A stretch of 64,000 nt of DNA from Actinosynnema pretiosum (GCF_024171695.1 NZ_JAMTCF010000001.1:785080-849079), one strand, 5' to 3'; counted from the first letter of the stretch, positions 49,538 to 58,583 are shown. Program-made: numbers and translations. The notes: generated from the letters alone by a model not told the origin.

Positions 49538-49622
49538 GGACACGCCCTAGTGCGGTGGGGGCGGGTGCGGTGATGGGGCGGGTGCGGGTGGCCTGAGACA
49601 GTGCGGTGGGTGGCTGGTGTGG

Positions 49623-51629
49623 TCAGCCCACTGCGGGCAGGGTGAAGCTGAAGCGGGAGCCGCCTCCTGGGTTGTCCTGGGCGGTGATCTCGCCGCCGTG
49701 GCGTTCCACGATGCGCTTGCAGATCGCCAGGCCCAGGCCTGTGCCCAGTCTTCCGCTTGCTCGGTGGGCGCGGTGGAAGTTGTCGAAGATCGCGCCGTGT
49801 TGGCCTGGGGGGATGCCTATTCCGTTGTCGACCACGTCGACGTGCACCGCGCCTGCGCGGTCTGCGTGGGAGTCGATGGTGATGCGTGGGGGGACGCCCT
49901 CGGCCGTGTACTTGATCGCGTTGCCCAGGAGGTTGTCGATCAGTTGGCGGAGCAGGACGGGGTCGGCTCGGACTGGGAGGAGTTCGCTGATGTGGAAGCT
50001 CGGTGGGGTTGCGCCTGTTGCGGTTGCGGCGTCCGCGCGGGCCGCCGCCACCTCGGCCACCAGGGCGCCCAGGTCTATCGCCACCGGGTTGACGGCCGCG
50101 TCCCTCGCGGTGGTGTAGGCGAGCAGGTCGGTGATGAGGGTGCTCATCCTGGTGTTCGCCCTTGCCACGCGTTCGATCGCGTCGGCCAGGGCCGGGGCGG
50201 CCGGGTGGGTGGGGTGGTCCTCGATGAGGCTCGCGGTCAGGTCGGTCCAGCCGTGGGCGGTGGTGAGGGGGGTGAGGAGGTCGTGGGCCACCGAGCCTGC
50301 GAAGTTCGCCAGCTCGTCGCGGTGCCTGCGTTCCGCCGTGACGTCGTGGAAGAGGACCACGGCCGCCTCGTTGTCGGGGAGGGCGGTGGCGGTCACTCGG
50401 GCCACGCGGGTTTCCGGGGTGGTCGTGGTGTGCAGGAGGAGGTCCTCGCCGTGGGACTGGCGGCGGCCGGAGAGGGCTACGGCGTGGGGGAGGTCGGCTG
50501 CTGCCAGCGGGGTGCCGTCGGGGCGGGTGAGGACCGCGGTGTCGGCGTCGCCCATCAGGCGTTGGGCTGCGGGGTTGCGGAGCTTGGCGTTGCCCTCGCG
50601 GTCGACCACGACCAGGCCGTCGGCCATCGAGTCGATGATGGCGGCGAGCAGGCCTGCCTGGTTGGAGGCGTCGCGCCTGCCTTCGGCGAGCTCGTCGAGG
50701 AGGGCCGCTCGTTCGTCTCGGCCGAGGGCGAGGGTGAGGCCCACCACGGCGACCATGAGGATGAAGACCTGCACGACCAGGACGCGCGCCACCGGTGAGG
50801 TGATGGACGCGAAGGGGCCGTGGCCGTGGAGGGTGAACAGGACGGCGGCCCCGCCCAGGGCCAGGTCGTGCAGGGCCACGAAGGTGGTGGGCATCCGGAG
50901 CGCGGCCCAGACGGTGACCAGGAGCAGGGGGAAGGCCAGCGGGAGGCCGTGGTTGTAGACGAACGCGACCAGGTAGGCGGTGGCGGAGCCGAGGACGACT
51001 GCGGTGCCTTCGAGGAGGCTCGCCGGGTTCAGGCGCGGGCGGCGGGGGGTGACGCGGTTCGCGGCTCGGGCTCGGCTCACGCACAGGCCCGCGGTGCCCA
51101 CGAGCAGGATGCTGGCGGTGTTGCGGGCGGTCCAGACCAGGGCCTCGGACCAGGTGGGGTCGCCGCCCGCCAGCCGCACGCCCAGGACGCAGAGGACCGC
51201 GCCGGTGGTGGTGGACAGGACGGCCGCCGTGAGCAGGGCGCCGAGGTCGGAGGTGCGGCCGAAGGGGCGGGTGCCGCCCGCGCCCCAGAGGTCGGGGCGC
51301 AGGTGGGACAGGAGGCGGGTGAACAGCTCGCTCTGGGCCGCCGTGGAGATCAGGCAGACCAGGGCGATCGGGAGGCCCGCGACGGGGGTGGTGAAGGCGA
51401 GGGTGACGGCGGTGAAGGCGGTCAGGTCCAGCCACCGGTGGGAGTCGCGCTGGAGGCAGAACCAGACCGCGAGGACGCCGGAGGCGGGCCAGATCTGGTT
51501 GAGGACGGTGCCGTCCGCGACGACGAGGCCGCCGAGGGCCGAGGCCGCCGCGTAGAGGGCGGCGAACAGGGCCGCCCTGCGGAGCGGGGAACCGGGCCTG
51601 AGTTCGTTGTCCTGCACCACGGGTACCAC
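49623..51629 (-). CDS. Membrane sensor histidine kinase (MASE1-PAS-HisKA-HATPase)
   Basis: 668 residues from GTG 51629 with GAGGGA upstream. Residues 1-280 carry about eight helices and the MASE1-type signature NQIWPASGVLAVW. A PAS domain lies at about 330-430, then HisKA with VAHDLLTPL (H449) and an HATPase_c domain (NLLGNAIKYT, DNGIGIPPGQ, GTGLGLAICKR). No response regulator is adjacent, so it is an orphan. The signal is unknown. Confidence 0.9.
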   Translation of the reverse strand: MVPVVQDNELRPGSPLRRAALFAALYAAASALGGLVVADGTVLNQIWPASGVLAVWFCLQRDSHRWLDLTAFTAVTLAFTTPVAGLPIALVCLISTAAQSELFTRLLSHLRPDLWGAGGTRPFGRTSDLGALLTAAVLSTTTGAVLCVLGVRLAGGDPTWSEALVWTARNTASILLVGTAGLCVSRARAANRVTPRRPRLNPASLLEGTAVVLGSATAYLVAFVYNHGLPLAFPLLLVTVWAALRMPTTFVALHDLALGGAAVLFTLHGHGPFASITSPVARVLVVQVFILMVAVVGLTLALGRDERAALLDELAEGRRDASNQAGLLAAIIDSMADGLVVVDREGNAKLRNPAAQRLMGDADTAVLTRPDGTPLAAADLPHAVALSGRRQSHGEDLLLHTTTTPETRVARVTATALPDNEAAVVLFHDVTAERRHRDELANFAGSVAHDLLTPLTTAHGWTDLTASLIEDHPTHPAAPALADAIERVARANTRMSTLITDLLAYTTARDAAVNPVAIDLGALVAEVAAARADAATATGATPPSFHISELLPVRADPVLLRQLIDNLLGNAIKYTAEGVPPRITIDSHADRAGAVHVDVVDNGIGIPPGQHGAIFDNFHRAHRASGRLGTGLGLAICKRIVERHGGEITAQDNPGGGSRFSFTLPAVG

Positions 51630-51864
51630 CGCCGTCCCTCTGTCGTGTCTCGCTCGACAGGGGGAACGGTTTACCGGGGTTGCACCTGAGCCGTTCACCA
51701 AAAGCAACCGAAGTGATGTGCGACCGAGGTGGGCATCGCTGGTTCGGGCGGAGTTTGGTGACTTCGTGTGAGAGGTGGGGTGTGGGCTGCCCGGCGTCAC
51801 GGGGGTGGGACGCCGGGCAGCCCTGGGGTGCGCGGTCGCTGCCCGGCGACCGCGCGGCCGTTCG

Positions 51865-52182
51865 TCACCGGTGCGACGCGTGGACCAGCACGTGCAGCAG
51901 TGCGACGGCCCCACCTGTCGCCAGGCCCACTCCCCGCGCGGCGGCGAGCGTGGCGGTCAGCGCGGTCCCGGCGCACAGGCGTGGCGTCGGGGCGACGGCG
52001 ACCGCGTGCAGCGCGGCGCGCAGGGGCAGGCCCGGCAGGGTGGCGGCGAAGGAGGTCGCCGTCGCCACCGCGGCCCCTGGGGAGAGGGGCGCGCGGGGCT
52101 CCGGGGCCGGTGCGGCGGTGCGGGGTTCCGCGTCCGCCGCGGCGACCGGTGTGCTGTGGGGGTGAACCGGTGTGATCGCCAT
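51865..52182 (-). CDS. Small protein with hydrophobic C terminus (105 aa)
   Basis: ATG 52182 behind GGGAGG. Alanine- and proline-rich first half; second half with hydrophobic stretches (LPLRAALHAVAVAPTP, GVGLATGGAVALLHVLVHA). Could be a small membrane protein; no family recognised. Confidence 0.55.
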   Translation of the reverse strand: MAITPVHPHSTPVAAADAEPRTAAPAPEPRAPLSPGAAVATATSFAATLPGLPLRAALHAVAVAPTPRLCAGTALTATLAAARGVGLATGGAVALLHVLVHASHR

Positions 52183-52249
52183 CCGAGACCTCCCTTGCCT
52201 GGTCCCCAGCCTGCCCCGTGCGCGGGGTCCGGGCAGCGGTCTTCGGTCC

Positions 52250-53146
52250 CTACCGGGAAGGGACCCAGGTCCCGCACAGCTCGTCCAGGACCGCCCACAG
52301 GCGGGCCTCGCGCTCGCGGTCGTAGGACTGGGGGGCGGAGTCGGCGACGTGGTCGCGGTCGACGTAGTCGCCGGAGGTGACCGGTCGGGTGAGGGACTCG
52401 GCGAGGTGGCGGCCCGCCGTGGCGACGTCGGTGGCGATCGGGGTCCGCGCGAGCAGGGGCAGGAAGTGCCTGGCGGTGAAGCGGACGGCGGGGCCCGCGT
52501 TGCGGGTCAGGCCGGTGCCGGGGACGAAGCCGGGGTTGTGGGCCAGGACCTCGACGCCGGGCGGGAGCCTGCGGGCCAGCTCGTGCACCTGGTGGACGGT
52601 GGCGAGCTTGCTGGTCGAGTAGGCGGTGCGGCCCGCCGGGGCGCTGTCCGGCCGGGGGAACGCACCGGGCGCGGCGAGCACCTCGGGGTCGTGCCAGCGC
52701 GGGGCGGGGACCATGCCGAGGTTGTGCTTGAGGTCGCCGAAGTGGGTGTCGCTGGTGGTGATGACGACGCGGGCCGGGGTGGTGAAGCGGTCGGCGAGCA
52801 CGCGCAGGAGCAGGTGGTTCGCGATGACGTTGACCGCGAAGGTGGCCTCGTGGCCGTCGACGGTGGTGGTGCGGGCGTCGGAGTGCTGGATGCCCGCGTT
52901 GGCGATCAGGCCGCGCAGGGGCGGCAGGCCCGCGTCCAGGAGGGTGGTGACCTCGGTGGCGGCGCGGTGGACGTCGGCCAGCGAGGACAGGTCGGTGGGG
53001 ATGGCGGTGACCCTGGCGCCCGCGAGCTCGGCGGGGACCCGGCCGAGGACCACGAGCTGGAGCTCGCGGTCGGTGGCGAGCAGGTGCCGGGCGGCGACGA
53101 GGCCGATGCCCCTGCTGGCCCCAGTCATGACGGTGGTGCGCTCCAC
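52250..53146 (-). CDS. SDR-family oxidoreductase
   Basis: 298 residues from GTG 53146 with GGGAGG upstream. TGASRGIG at the N terminus, NAGI in the middle and YSTSK as the catalytic tyrosine-lysine pair. Longer than the SDR at 183-893 and closer to the retinol-dehydrogenase/protochlorophyllide-reductase-like group. Divergent from an MmyB-type regulator, as at the other end of the window. Confidence 0.85.
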   Translation of the reverse strand: MERTTVMTGASRGIGLVAARHLLATDRELQLVVLGRVPAELAGARVTAIPTDLSSLADVHRAATEVTTLLDAGLPPLRGLIANAGIQHSDARTTTVDGHEATFAVNVIANHLLLRVLADRFTTPARVVITTSDTHFGDLKHNLGMVPAPRWHDPEVLAAPGAFPRPDSAPAGRTAYSTSKLATVHQVHELARRLPPGVEVLAHNPGFVPGTGLTRNAGPAVRFTARHFLPLLARTPIATDVATAGRHLAESLTRPVTSGDYVDRDHVADSAPQSYDREREARLWAVLDELCGTWVPSR

Positions 53147-53292
53147 GGCGGAGCCTCCCTGTTCGGCGGTGGTGCCACCGGGTGGTGGTGTCACCAGGTT
53201 CGGGGGTGGGGAGGGTGGGGCCCAGTGCCCTGGCCGTCGGTGGGAACGGTAGTACCACCCTCGTCGGGGCGCCCGTGGGCGAGACTGGGGCG

Positions 53293-54171
53293 GTGACGGG
53301 ATCTTCGGCGGGGAACGCGCTGGGCGAGGCGCTGCGCGGGTGGCGGGACCGGTTGTCGCCGCTGGACGTGGGGCTGCCGGTCTTCGGGTCGCGGCGGGCC
53401 AGCGGGCTGCGGCGGGAGGAGCTGGCGGCGCTCGCCGGGATGAGCGTGGACTACCTGGTGCGGCTGGAGCAGGGGCGGGCGCGGAACCCGTCGGAGCAGG
53501 TCGTGGCGGCGGTGGCGCGGGCGTTGCAGCTGACGGCGGCCGAGCGGGACCACCTGCACCGGCTGGCGCACCTGCCGCCGCCGTCGAGCGGGGTGATCGA
53601 CAGCCACGTGCCGCCGAGCGTGCAGCGGCTGGTGGCGCGGCTCGGGGAGCTGCCGGTGGCGGTGTTCAGCGCGGACTGGACGCTGGTGACGTGGTCGCCG
53701 CTGTGGGCGGTGCTGCTGGGTGACCCGCTGGCGCTGCCCGCCGGGGAGCGGAACATCGTGGCGGCGGCGTTCCTGGGGTCGCTGCCGGTCCGGCGGGGGT
53801 CGTCGGGGTTGGAACCGGCGCTGGTGGCGGACCTGCGGGCGGCGACGGTGCGGTACCCGGAGGACCGGGGGCTGGCCGAGCTGGTGCGGCGGTGCCTGGC
53901 GGGGAGCGAGCGGTTCGCGCGGCTGTGGCGGGAGGGGGCGGTGGGCGAGCACACGCACGACCGGAAGGTGGTGGAGCACCCTGCGGTGGGCGAGGTGGAG
54001 CTGGACTGCGACGTGCTCACGGTGCCGGGGGCGGATCTGAAGATCGTGGTGTACAGCGCGGCGGCCGGGAGCGCGGACGCGGAGAAGTTGGACTTCCTCC
54101 GGGTCTCGGGGATCAAGGGGATCACGGGGAGTGTGGGGAGCGCGGGAAGTACGGGGATCGCAGTCGGGTAG
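53293..54171 (+). CDS. XRE-family regulator with MmyB-like ligand-binding domain
   Basis: 292 residues from GTG 53293. HTH LRREELAALAGMSVDYLVRL, then the MmyB-like domain (WSPLWAVLLGDP, HTHDRKVVEHPAVGEVELDC). The C terminus ends in glycine/serine repeats. Homologous to the regulator at 1,038 and likewise divergent from an SDR gene. Confidence 0.87.
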   Translation: MTGSSAGNALGEALRGWRDRLSPLDVGLPVFGSRRASGLRREELAALAGMSVDYLVRLEQGRARNPSEQVVAAVARALQLTAAERDHLHRLAHLPPPSSGVIDSHVPPSVQRLVARLGELPVAVFSADWTLVTWSPLWAVLLGDPLALPAGERNIVAAAFLGSLPVRRGSSGLEPALVADLRAATVRYPEDRGLAELVRRCLAGSERFARLWREGAVGEHTHDRKVVEHPAVGEVELDCDVLTVPGADLKIVVYSAAAGSADAEKLDFLRVSGIKGITGSVGSAGSTGIAVG

Positions 54172-54195
54172 CGGGGGGCGGCGGGCCCGTGGGGC

Positions 54196-54720
54196 TCAGG
54201 GGTGGTGGGGCTGCGGGGCGGTGGTGTTCTGGCCGGGGCAGCCGTTCACACCGAGGAGGGCGTCCAGGAGGGTGCGGCTGGCCGCGCCCATCGCGCCCAG
54301 CTCGTCCTGGCCGAGGACGTCGACCACGAGCTTGCGGACCTCCGCGACGTGCGCGGGGGCGGCCTCGGCGAGCTTGGTGAAACCCGCGTCGGTCAGGGTG
54401 GCCAGGGTGATGCGGCCGTTGTCCGGGCTCGGGGCCCTGGTGACCCAGCCCTGGCGCTCCAGCTGGGTGACGGTGTGGGACAGGCGCGAGGCCGAGCCCT
54501 GGGTGAAGGCGACCAGCTCGCTCATCGGCATGGAGCGGTCGGGGACCTCGGACAGGCCCGCCATGACCAGGTAGCTGAACAGGGACAGGCCCGAGTCGCG
54601 CCTGAGCTGGCTCTCCAGGGCGCTGGGCAGGGCGACGAGGACGCCCGCGAGCGCCTTCCAGTCGTGGAGCTGCTCGGGGCTGAGCCAGTTGGGCTGTTCG
54701 GCGGCGGGCGGTTCGGCCAT
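54196..54720 (-). CDS. MarR-family transcriptional regulator
   Basis: 174 residues. Winged helix-turn-helix with MSELVAFTQGSASRLSHTV, then the wing (GRITLATLTDAGFTKL). Divergent from a DoxX-family gene, with two short palindromes in the 87-bp gap. Probably represses both genes until a phenolic or oxidative signal binds. Confidence 0.9.
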   Translation of the reverse strand: MAEPPAAEQPNWLSPEQLHDWKALAGVLVALPSALESQLRRDSGLSLFSYLVMAGLSEVPDRSMPMSELVAFTQGSASRLSHTVTQLERQGWVTRAPSPDNGRITLATLTDAGFTKLAEAAPAHVAEVRKLVVDVLGQDELGAMGAASRTLLDALLGVNGCPGQNTTAPQPHHP

Positions 54721-54740
54721 GGCGTGAATGCTACTTGACT

Positions 54741-54750
54741 TGAAATTTCA
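54741..54750. promoter_or_regulatory. MarR operator copy 1
   Basis: TGAAATTTCA, a perfect palindrome 20 bp from the marR start. Its centre is 32 bp, about three helical turns, from copy 2. Confidence 0.6.
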
Positions 54751-54771
54751 CATGAGCTGTTATGGTGTCGG

Positions 54772-54783
54772 TTGAAACTTCAA
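54772..54783. promoter_or_regulatory. MarR operator copy 2
   Basis: TTGAA-AC-TTCAA, sharing the TTGAA/TTCAA arms with copy 1, 24 bp upstream of the DoxX-family start codon. Confidence 0.6.
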
Positions 54784-54807
54784 ATCTCGTCGTGAGGGGT
54801 CTTTGTC

Positions 54808-55167
54808 GTGAACGTCGTGCTGTGGGTGCTCCAGGGCCTGCTCGCCGTGGCCTTCGTGGGCGCGGGTGGGATGAAGCTGGCCACCCCGCGTCAGCAGCTG
54901 CTGGAGAAGGGGATGGGCTGGGTCGAGCCCCGCAAGGACGCCGAGGTCAAGGCGGTCGGCGCGGTCGAGGTGCTGGGCGGGCTCGGCCTGGTGCTGCCGT
55001 GGGCCACCGGGATCGCCCCGGTGCTGACGCCGGTCGCGGCGGCCGGGCTGGTGATCACCATGGTGATCGCGGTCGGCGTCCACCTGAAGGAGGGGGACGT
55101 GAAGGGCAGCGTGCCCGCGGCGGTGCTGGCGGTGCTGTCGCTGGTCGTGGCGATCGGGCGGTTCTGA
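54808..55167 (+). CDS. DoxX-family membrane protein
   Basis: 119 residues with four hydrophobic helices. VLQGLLAVAFVGAGGMKL at the N terminus and GAVEVLGGLGLVLPW in the middle are DoxX hallmarks. Start GTG 54808. DoxX-like proteins sit in the membrane and are linked to oxidative or thiol stress in actinobacteria. Controlled presumably by the divergent MarR. Confidence 0.87.
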   Translation: MNVVLWVLQGLLAVAFVGAGGMKLATPRQQLLEKGMGWVEPRKDAEVKAVGAVEVLGGLGLVLPWATGIAPVLTPVAAAGLVITMVIAVGVHLKEGDVKGSVPAAVLAVLSLVVAIGRF

Positions 55168-55215
55168 GCCGGGGTGCTCGGGGGCCGCTCCGGCGGGACG
55201 TTCGGGCGGCGCGGA

Positions 55216-55246
55216 CCGGGCGGGCGCCGAGGGGACGCCCGCCCGG
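55216..55246. terminator. Hairpin between convergent DoxX and CHRD genes
   Basis: Perfect 11-bp arms (55216-55226 and 55236-55246) with a 9-base loop. Confidence 0.7.
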
Positions 55247-55255
55247 TGAGCGCGG

Positions 55256-55780
55256 CTACCAGCGCAGCTGGCCCCGGATCGCGCCGTCCGGGAAGGCGTC
55301 GGTGTGCACGTTCACGTAGAAGTCGCGCGGGTGCGCGACCAGGTCGTAGGCCAGGTCCAGGCTGATCCGCGCGCAGTCCCAACTGTAGCCGTCCACGGGC
55401 GGGTCCAGGGTCACCACCGGCGGGCCGGACTCGCCGGTGGCGCCCGCGTGGATGTGCGCGGCGGTCGCCTCGCCGATCCGGCGGGTGGACAGCTTCACGC
55501 AGACCGAGGTGGCGCGGACCTCGATCCTGGCGGTGCCGTAGCCGTCCGGGTCGCCGGGGCCGGGCACCTCGGCCGCGCCGGTGAGCACCGCCCCGCGCTC
55601 GTAGGACGACGAACCGCCGAGGTTGACGCCCAGGTTGAGGCCGAGGTTCAGGCCGACGCCCCGCTCGGTGGCGGCGACGCCCCGGTCGGCCTCCTGGGCG
55701 GCGGGGGCCGCCGAGGCCGCGGGAGCGAGCAGGGCGGACGCGACGATGGCGAGCGGCACGGCGAGTCTTGCGAACTTCAT
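55256..55780 (-). CDS. Secreted CHRD-domain protein
   Basis: 174 residues from ATG 55780 behind GGAGG. Sec signal to about residue 24 (AxA at ASA). A short linker with LNLGLNLGVNLGG repeats, then a CHRD domain (GAAEVPGPGDPDGYGTARI, AAHIHAG, YVNVHTDAFPDGAIRGQL). CHRD domains occur in secreted bacterial proteins with unclear role; two cysteines could form a disulfide. Confidence 0.88.
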   Translation of the reverse strand: MKFARLAVPLAIVASALLAPAASAAPAAQEADRGVAATERGVGLNLGLNLGVNLGGSSSYERGAVLTGAAEVPGPGDPDGYGTARIEVRATSVCVKLSTRRIGEATAAHIHAGATGESGPPVVTLDPPVDGYSWDCARISLDLAYDLVAHPRDFYVNVHTDAFPDGAIRGQLRW

Positions 55781-55871
55781 CGGGAGAACCTCCACGCTGG
55801 GTGAACGAGCCGTCACCGGAGGTTCGGATTCGTGCACCGGGTCGTTTCGATGCGCCGGGGATGTTCACGCT

Positions 55872-56501
55872 TCAGTGGGTCACTCGCCCACCGTGGCGCG
55901 CCCCGCGCCCGACCGCCTCCACCACCCGCTGCCCCACCCCGATGCCCACCCCGACCAGCAGCGCGGCCACCACCGCGCCGAGCGTGCCGAGGCCGGGGCG
56001 GAAGGCGTCGGGCGCGGGGTCGACGGGGTGCTCCTCGTGCTCGGCGAGACCGGGCTGCGGCGCGCCGCTCGGGCGGGGGACGCGGGTCAGCTCGTGGGCG
56101 ACGTCGAGCAGCTTGGCGGCGATCGGCTGGTCCGCCCAGGCGAGCAGCTCCAGGCGGCCCAGGGCGGCCAGCTCGGCGAAGCGGCGGTCGGCCGAGGCGA
56201 CCACGAACACCCGGCAGCCGAGCGCGTCGTGCACCCGGTGGGCGTGCGCGAGGAGGGCGTTCTCGGCGGCGTCCTGCGCGGGCGCGACCCGCAGCGCCCC
56301 CACCCCCAGCTCGGCCAGCAGGGAGGCCGTGGGGTCGTCGGCGAGGTCGGCGCCGGAGTAGCCCGCGATGGCGTGGTGCACGGGACCCGCCGCGCCCAGC
56401 AGCGCGCCGACCCGGCCGCGCAGCACCCTGGGCCGTGGCCGGATGGCGCCGACGGCGTTCTCCAGGTCGATGAGCAGCACGCGCACGTCTTCGGTGGTCA
56501 C
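55872..56501 (-). CDS. NYN/PIN-like protein with C-terminal membrane anchor
   Basis: 209 residues from GTG 56501. The start VLLIDLENAVGAI, the middle GYSGADLADDPTASLLAEL and VFVVASADRRFAELA resemble the NYN/PIN-like RNase fold with acidic residues at the expected strand ends. Residues about 170-190 form one helix (LGTLGAVVAALLVGVGIGVG). A tail-anchored nuclease-like protein is unusual; whether the active site is complete is unclear. Confidence 0.65.
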   Translation of the reverse strand: MTTEDVRVLLIDLENAVGAIRPRPRVLRGRVGALLGAAGPVHHAIAGYSGADLADDPTASLLAELGVGALRVAPAQDAAENALLAHAHRVHDALGCRVFVVASADRRFAELAALGRLELLAWADQPIAAKLLDVAHELTRVPRPSGAPQPGLAEHEEHPVDPAPDAFRPGLGTLGAVVAALLVGVGIGVGQRVVEAVGRGARHGGRVTH

Positions 56502-56720
56502 GGACGCCCAGCGTGGCAGCAGAGCGGGGAGGCGGCACGCGGACGGCTCGATCGGCCGACACCCTCGCGGGACGGTGAGGTTTCGTGCGCGGGGGCGGGT
56601 GGGGGAAGTTGCCGGGGTGGGCGCAGGTGGGGCGGGTCGTCGCGGGTGTCGGGCGCTGTCCGGCGTGGTGGGCCGCCTCTGGGAGAATTCGGGGTGATCG
56701 CCTCACGAGGGAGTCAGTCC

Positions 56721-57431
56721 ATGATCGTCAGCCCGGTTCGCCAGCCGCCGCTCGGGGAGCTGCTGCTCGCCCAGTTGCGCGTCCTGATCGTGCGCGGGGA
56801 GCTGGCCTCGGGGACGCACCTGGTGGAGGGGTGGATCGCCGAGCGGTTCGACGTCAGCCGGGGGCCCGTGCGGGACGCGCTGCGGCAGCTGGAGGTCGAG
56901 GGGCTGGTCGAGACGCGCAAGCGCGGGGTCCACGTGCGCGGGTTGACGGACGAGGACCTGGTCGAGCTGTACGCGCTGCGCGGGGCGTTGGAGGAGCTCG
57001 CCGTGCGGGAGACCATCGCGCGGGCGGCCGACGCCGACTGGGGGCCGCTGGACGACGCGCTCGACCGGATGCGGGCGAGCGCCGAGGCGGGGGACGCGGC
57101 CGGGTTCGTCGCGGCCGACCTGGACTTCCACCTCGGGTTCTGCGGCATCGGCGGCAACCGGTGGCTGACCTCCACCTGGTCGCTGCACCGGCCGCTGTTC
57201 TCGGCGGTCCTGGAGATCACCAACACCGGGCGCGACCTCGGGCCCATCGCGCGGGACCACGCCGCGCTGTCGGACGTGGTGCGCTCCGGGGACGTCACCA
57301 GGGCGCTGGCCGAGCTGCGCGCCCACCTGGACGACTCGTGCGGTCGCATCCGGGCCGTGCTCGCCGCGCGCGGCGACGACGTGGCGGAGGCAGCGGAGGC
57401 GGAGGCAGCGGCGGAGGACGAGCGGGGCTGA
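56721..57431 (+). CDS. GntR-family (FadR subgroup) regulator
   Basis: 236 residues from ATG 56721 with GAGGGAG upstream. Winged HTH (WIAERFDVSRGPVRDALRQL, then VEGLVETRKRGVHV) and an FCD-type effector domain with the DLDFH motif and later histidines for metal binding. The glutamate/alanine-rich C terminus is low complexity. Stops 3 bp before the convergent response regulator gene. Target unknown. Confidence 0.9.
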   Translation: MIVSPVRQPPLGELLLAQLRVLIVRGELASGTHLVEGWIAERFDVSRGPVRDALRQLEVEGLVETRKRGVHVRGLTDEDLVELYALRGALEELAVRETIARAADADWGPLDDALDRMRASAEAGDAAGFVAADLDFHLGFCGIGGNRWLTSTWSLHRPLFSAVLEITNTGRDLGPIARDHAALSDVVRSGDVTRALAELRAHLDDSCGRIRAVLAARGDDVAEAAEAEAAAEDERG

Positions 57432-57434
57432 GCC

Positions 57435-58583
57435 TCAGCACAGGACCTGGATCGGCTCCTCCACGCCCACCGTGCGCGCGTAGTGCTTCAGGCGGATGAG
57501 CAGGGTGTCGGTCACCGGCTCGCCCTTGCGCAGGAGCATCACCCCGGCCGTGGTCAGCACGTCCTGGTCCAGCACGTGCCCGGTCATGATCTCGTCCACG
57601 CCCAGCGAGCGCAGCACCCGCCCGCCACCGGCCACCAGCTCCGCGCCGAGCGCCGCCGACACCAGCGCGGCCGGGAAGCCCTGCTCGGTCAGCCGGGGCG
57701 CCAGCTCCTCCGGGGGCACGCCGCCCTCCACGCCGAGCAGGCAGGTCACGGCCGTCGCGAACACCAGCTCGCCCGGCCAGCCGCGCTTGCCCGGCGCGTC
57801 CACCGCCAGCGGGGCGCGCGCGGCGGACAGCTCCACCGGCTGCGCGCCCACCCACGCGGCCACCCGCTCCAGCCTCGGCACCCGGCCCAGCAGGGTGCGG
57901 GCGAGGTTCGGGTGGCCCGCGACCAGCGCGCGCTCCGCCTCGGCCAGCTCCTCCCCCGCGACGACCTTGCGCAGCACCTCCTCGGGCACGCTCACGCACC
58001 CGACCTGGCTGAGCAGCGACGCCAGCCGCACCTCCCAGCCGTCGGCGACCTCGACCGCCTCGGCGACGGCGTCGACCAGCGCCCGCACCCGACCGCCGCG
58101 CGCGGCGGCGACCGGGCTGGCCGACGAGAGCAGCTCGCTGAGCACCTCGACGGCGCCGTTGAGGGTGCGTTCGAGCAGGTCGCGCTCGGCGTGCAGCAGC
58201 TCGTACTGGCGCAGCGCGTCGTCCAGCGCCCGCGTCAGGTCCTCGGCCCCGCAGGGCTTGGTGAGGAACCGGAACAGCGAGGAGTTGTTGACCGCCGCGA
58301 TCGTGGCGCTCATGTCCGCCTGGCCGCTGAGGATCATCAGGACCGTGTCCGGGGAGATCCGGTTCACCGACGCGAGCAGCGCCGCGCCGTTGACCACCGG
58401 CATCTGCATGTCGGACACGACCACCGCGAACGGCTCGCGCCGCTCGGTCGACTCGCGCACCAGGCCGATCGCCTCGGCGCCGGACACCGAGGTCGACAGC
58501 TCGTAGCGACCCCGCAGCATCCTGCGCAGACCGTCGAGGACGCGCTGCTCGTCGTCCACCATCAGGACCCGCCGGTTGCTCAT
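57435..58583 (-). CDS. Response regulator with HD-related output domain
   Basis: 382 residues from ATG 58583. REC domain at 1-125 (MVDDE, phosphoacceptor D58 in VVVSDMQMP, LTKP). The C-terminal part (ASLLSQVGCVSVPEE, LVAGHPNLARTLLGRVP) resembles HD-GYP/HDOD domains but lacks a clear HD or GYP motif, so it may not be a phosphodiesterase. It lies just downstream of the hybrid kinase and is probably its partner. Confidence 0.8.
   Translation of the reverse strand: MSNRRVLMVDDEQRVLDGLRRMLRGRYELSTSVSGAEAIGLVRESTERREPFAVVVSDMQMPVVNGAALLASVNRISPDTVLMILSGQADMSATIAAVNNSSLFRFLTKPCGAEDLTRALDDALRQYELLHAERDLLERTLNGAVEVLSELLSSASPVAAARGGRVRALVDAVAEAVEVADGWEVRLASLLSQVGCVSVPEEVLRKVVAGEELAEAERALVAGHPNLARTLLGRVPRLERVAAWVGAQPVELSAARAPLAVDAPGKRGWPGELVFATAVTCLLGVEGGVPPEELAPRLTEQGFPAALVSAALGAELVAGGGRVLRSLGVDEIMTGHVLDQDVLTTAGVMLLRKGEPVTDTLLIRLKHYARTVGVEEPIQVLC

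Larger units (their letters stand above)
48601..49547 (+). mobile_element. IS5-family (IS427-like) insertion sequence
   Basis: 947 bp. Terminal inverted repeats of 17 bp (48601-48617 and 49531-49547) differ at one position, with GGACA-type inner ends. TA is duplicated on both sides (48599-48600 and 49548-49549), matching the 2-bp target of IS427-like elements. Two overlapping transposase frames fill the element. It inserted 67 bp outside the putative attR, in host DNA. Confidence 0.85.
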
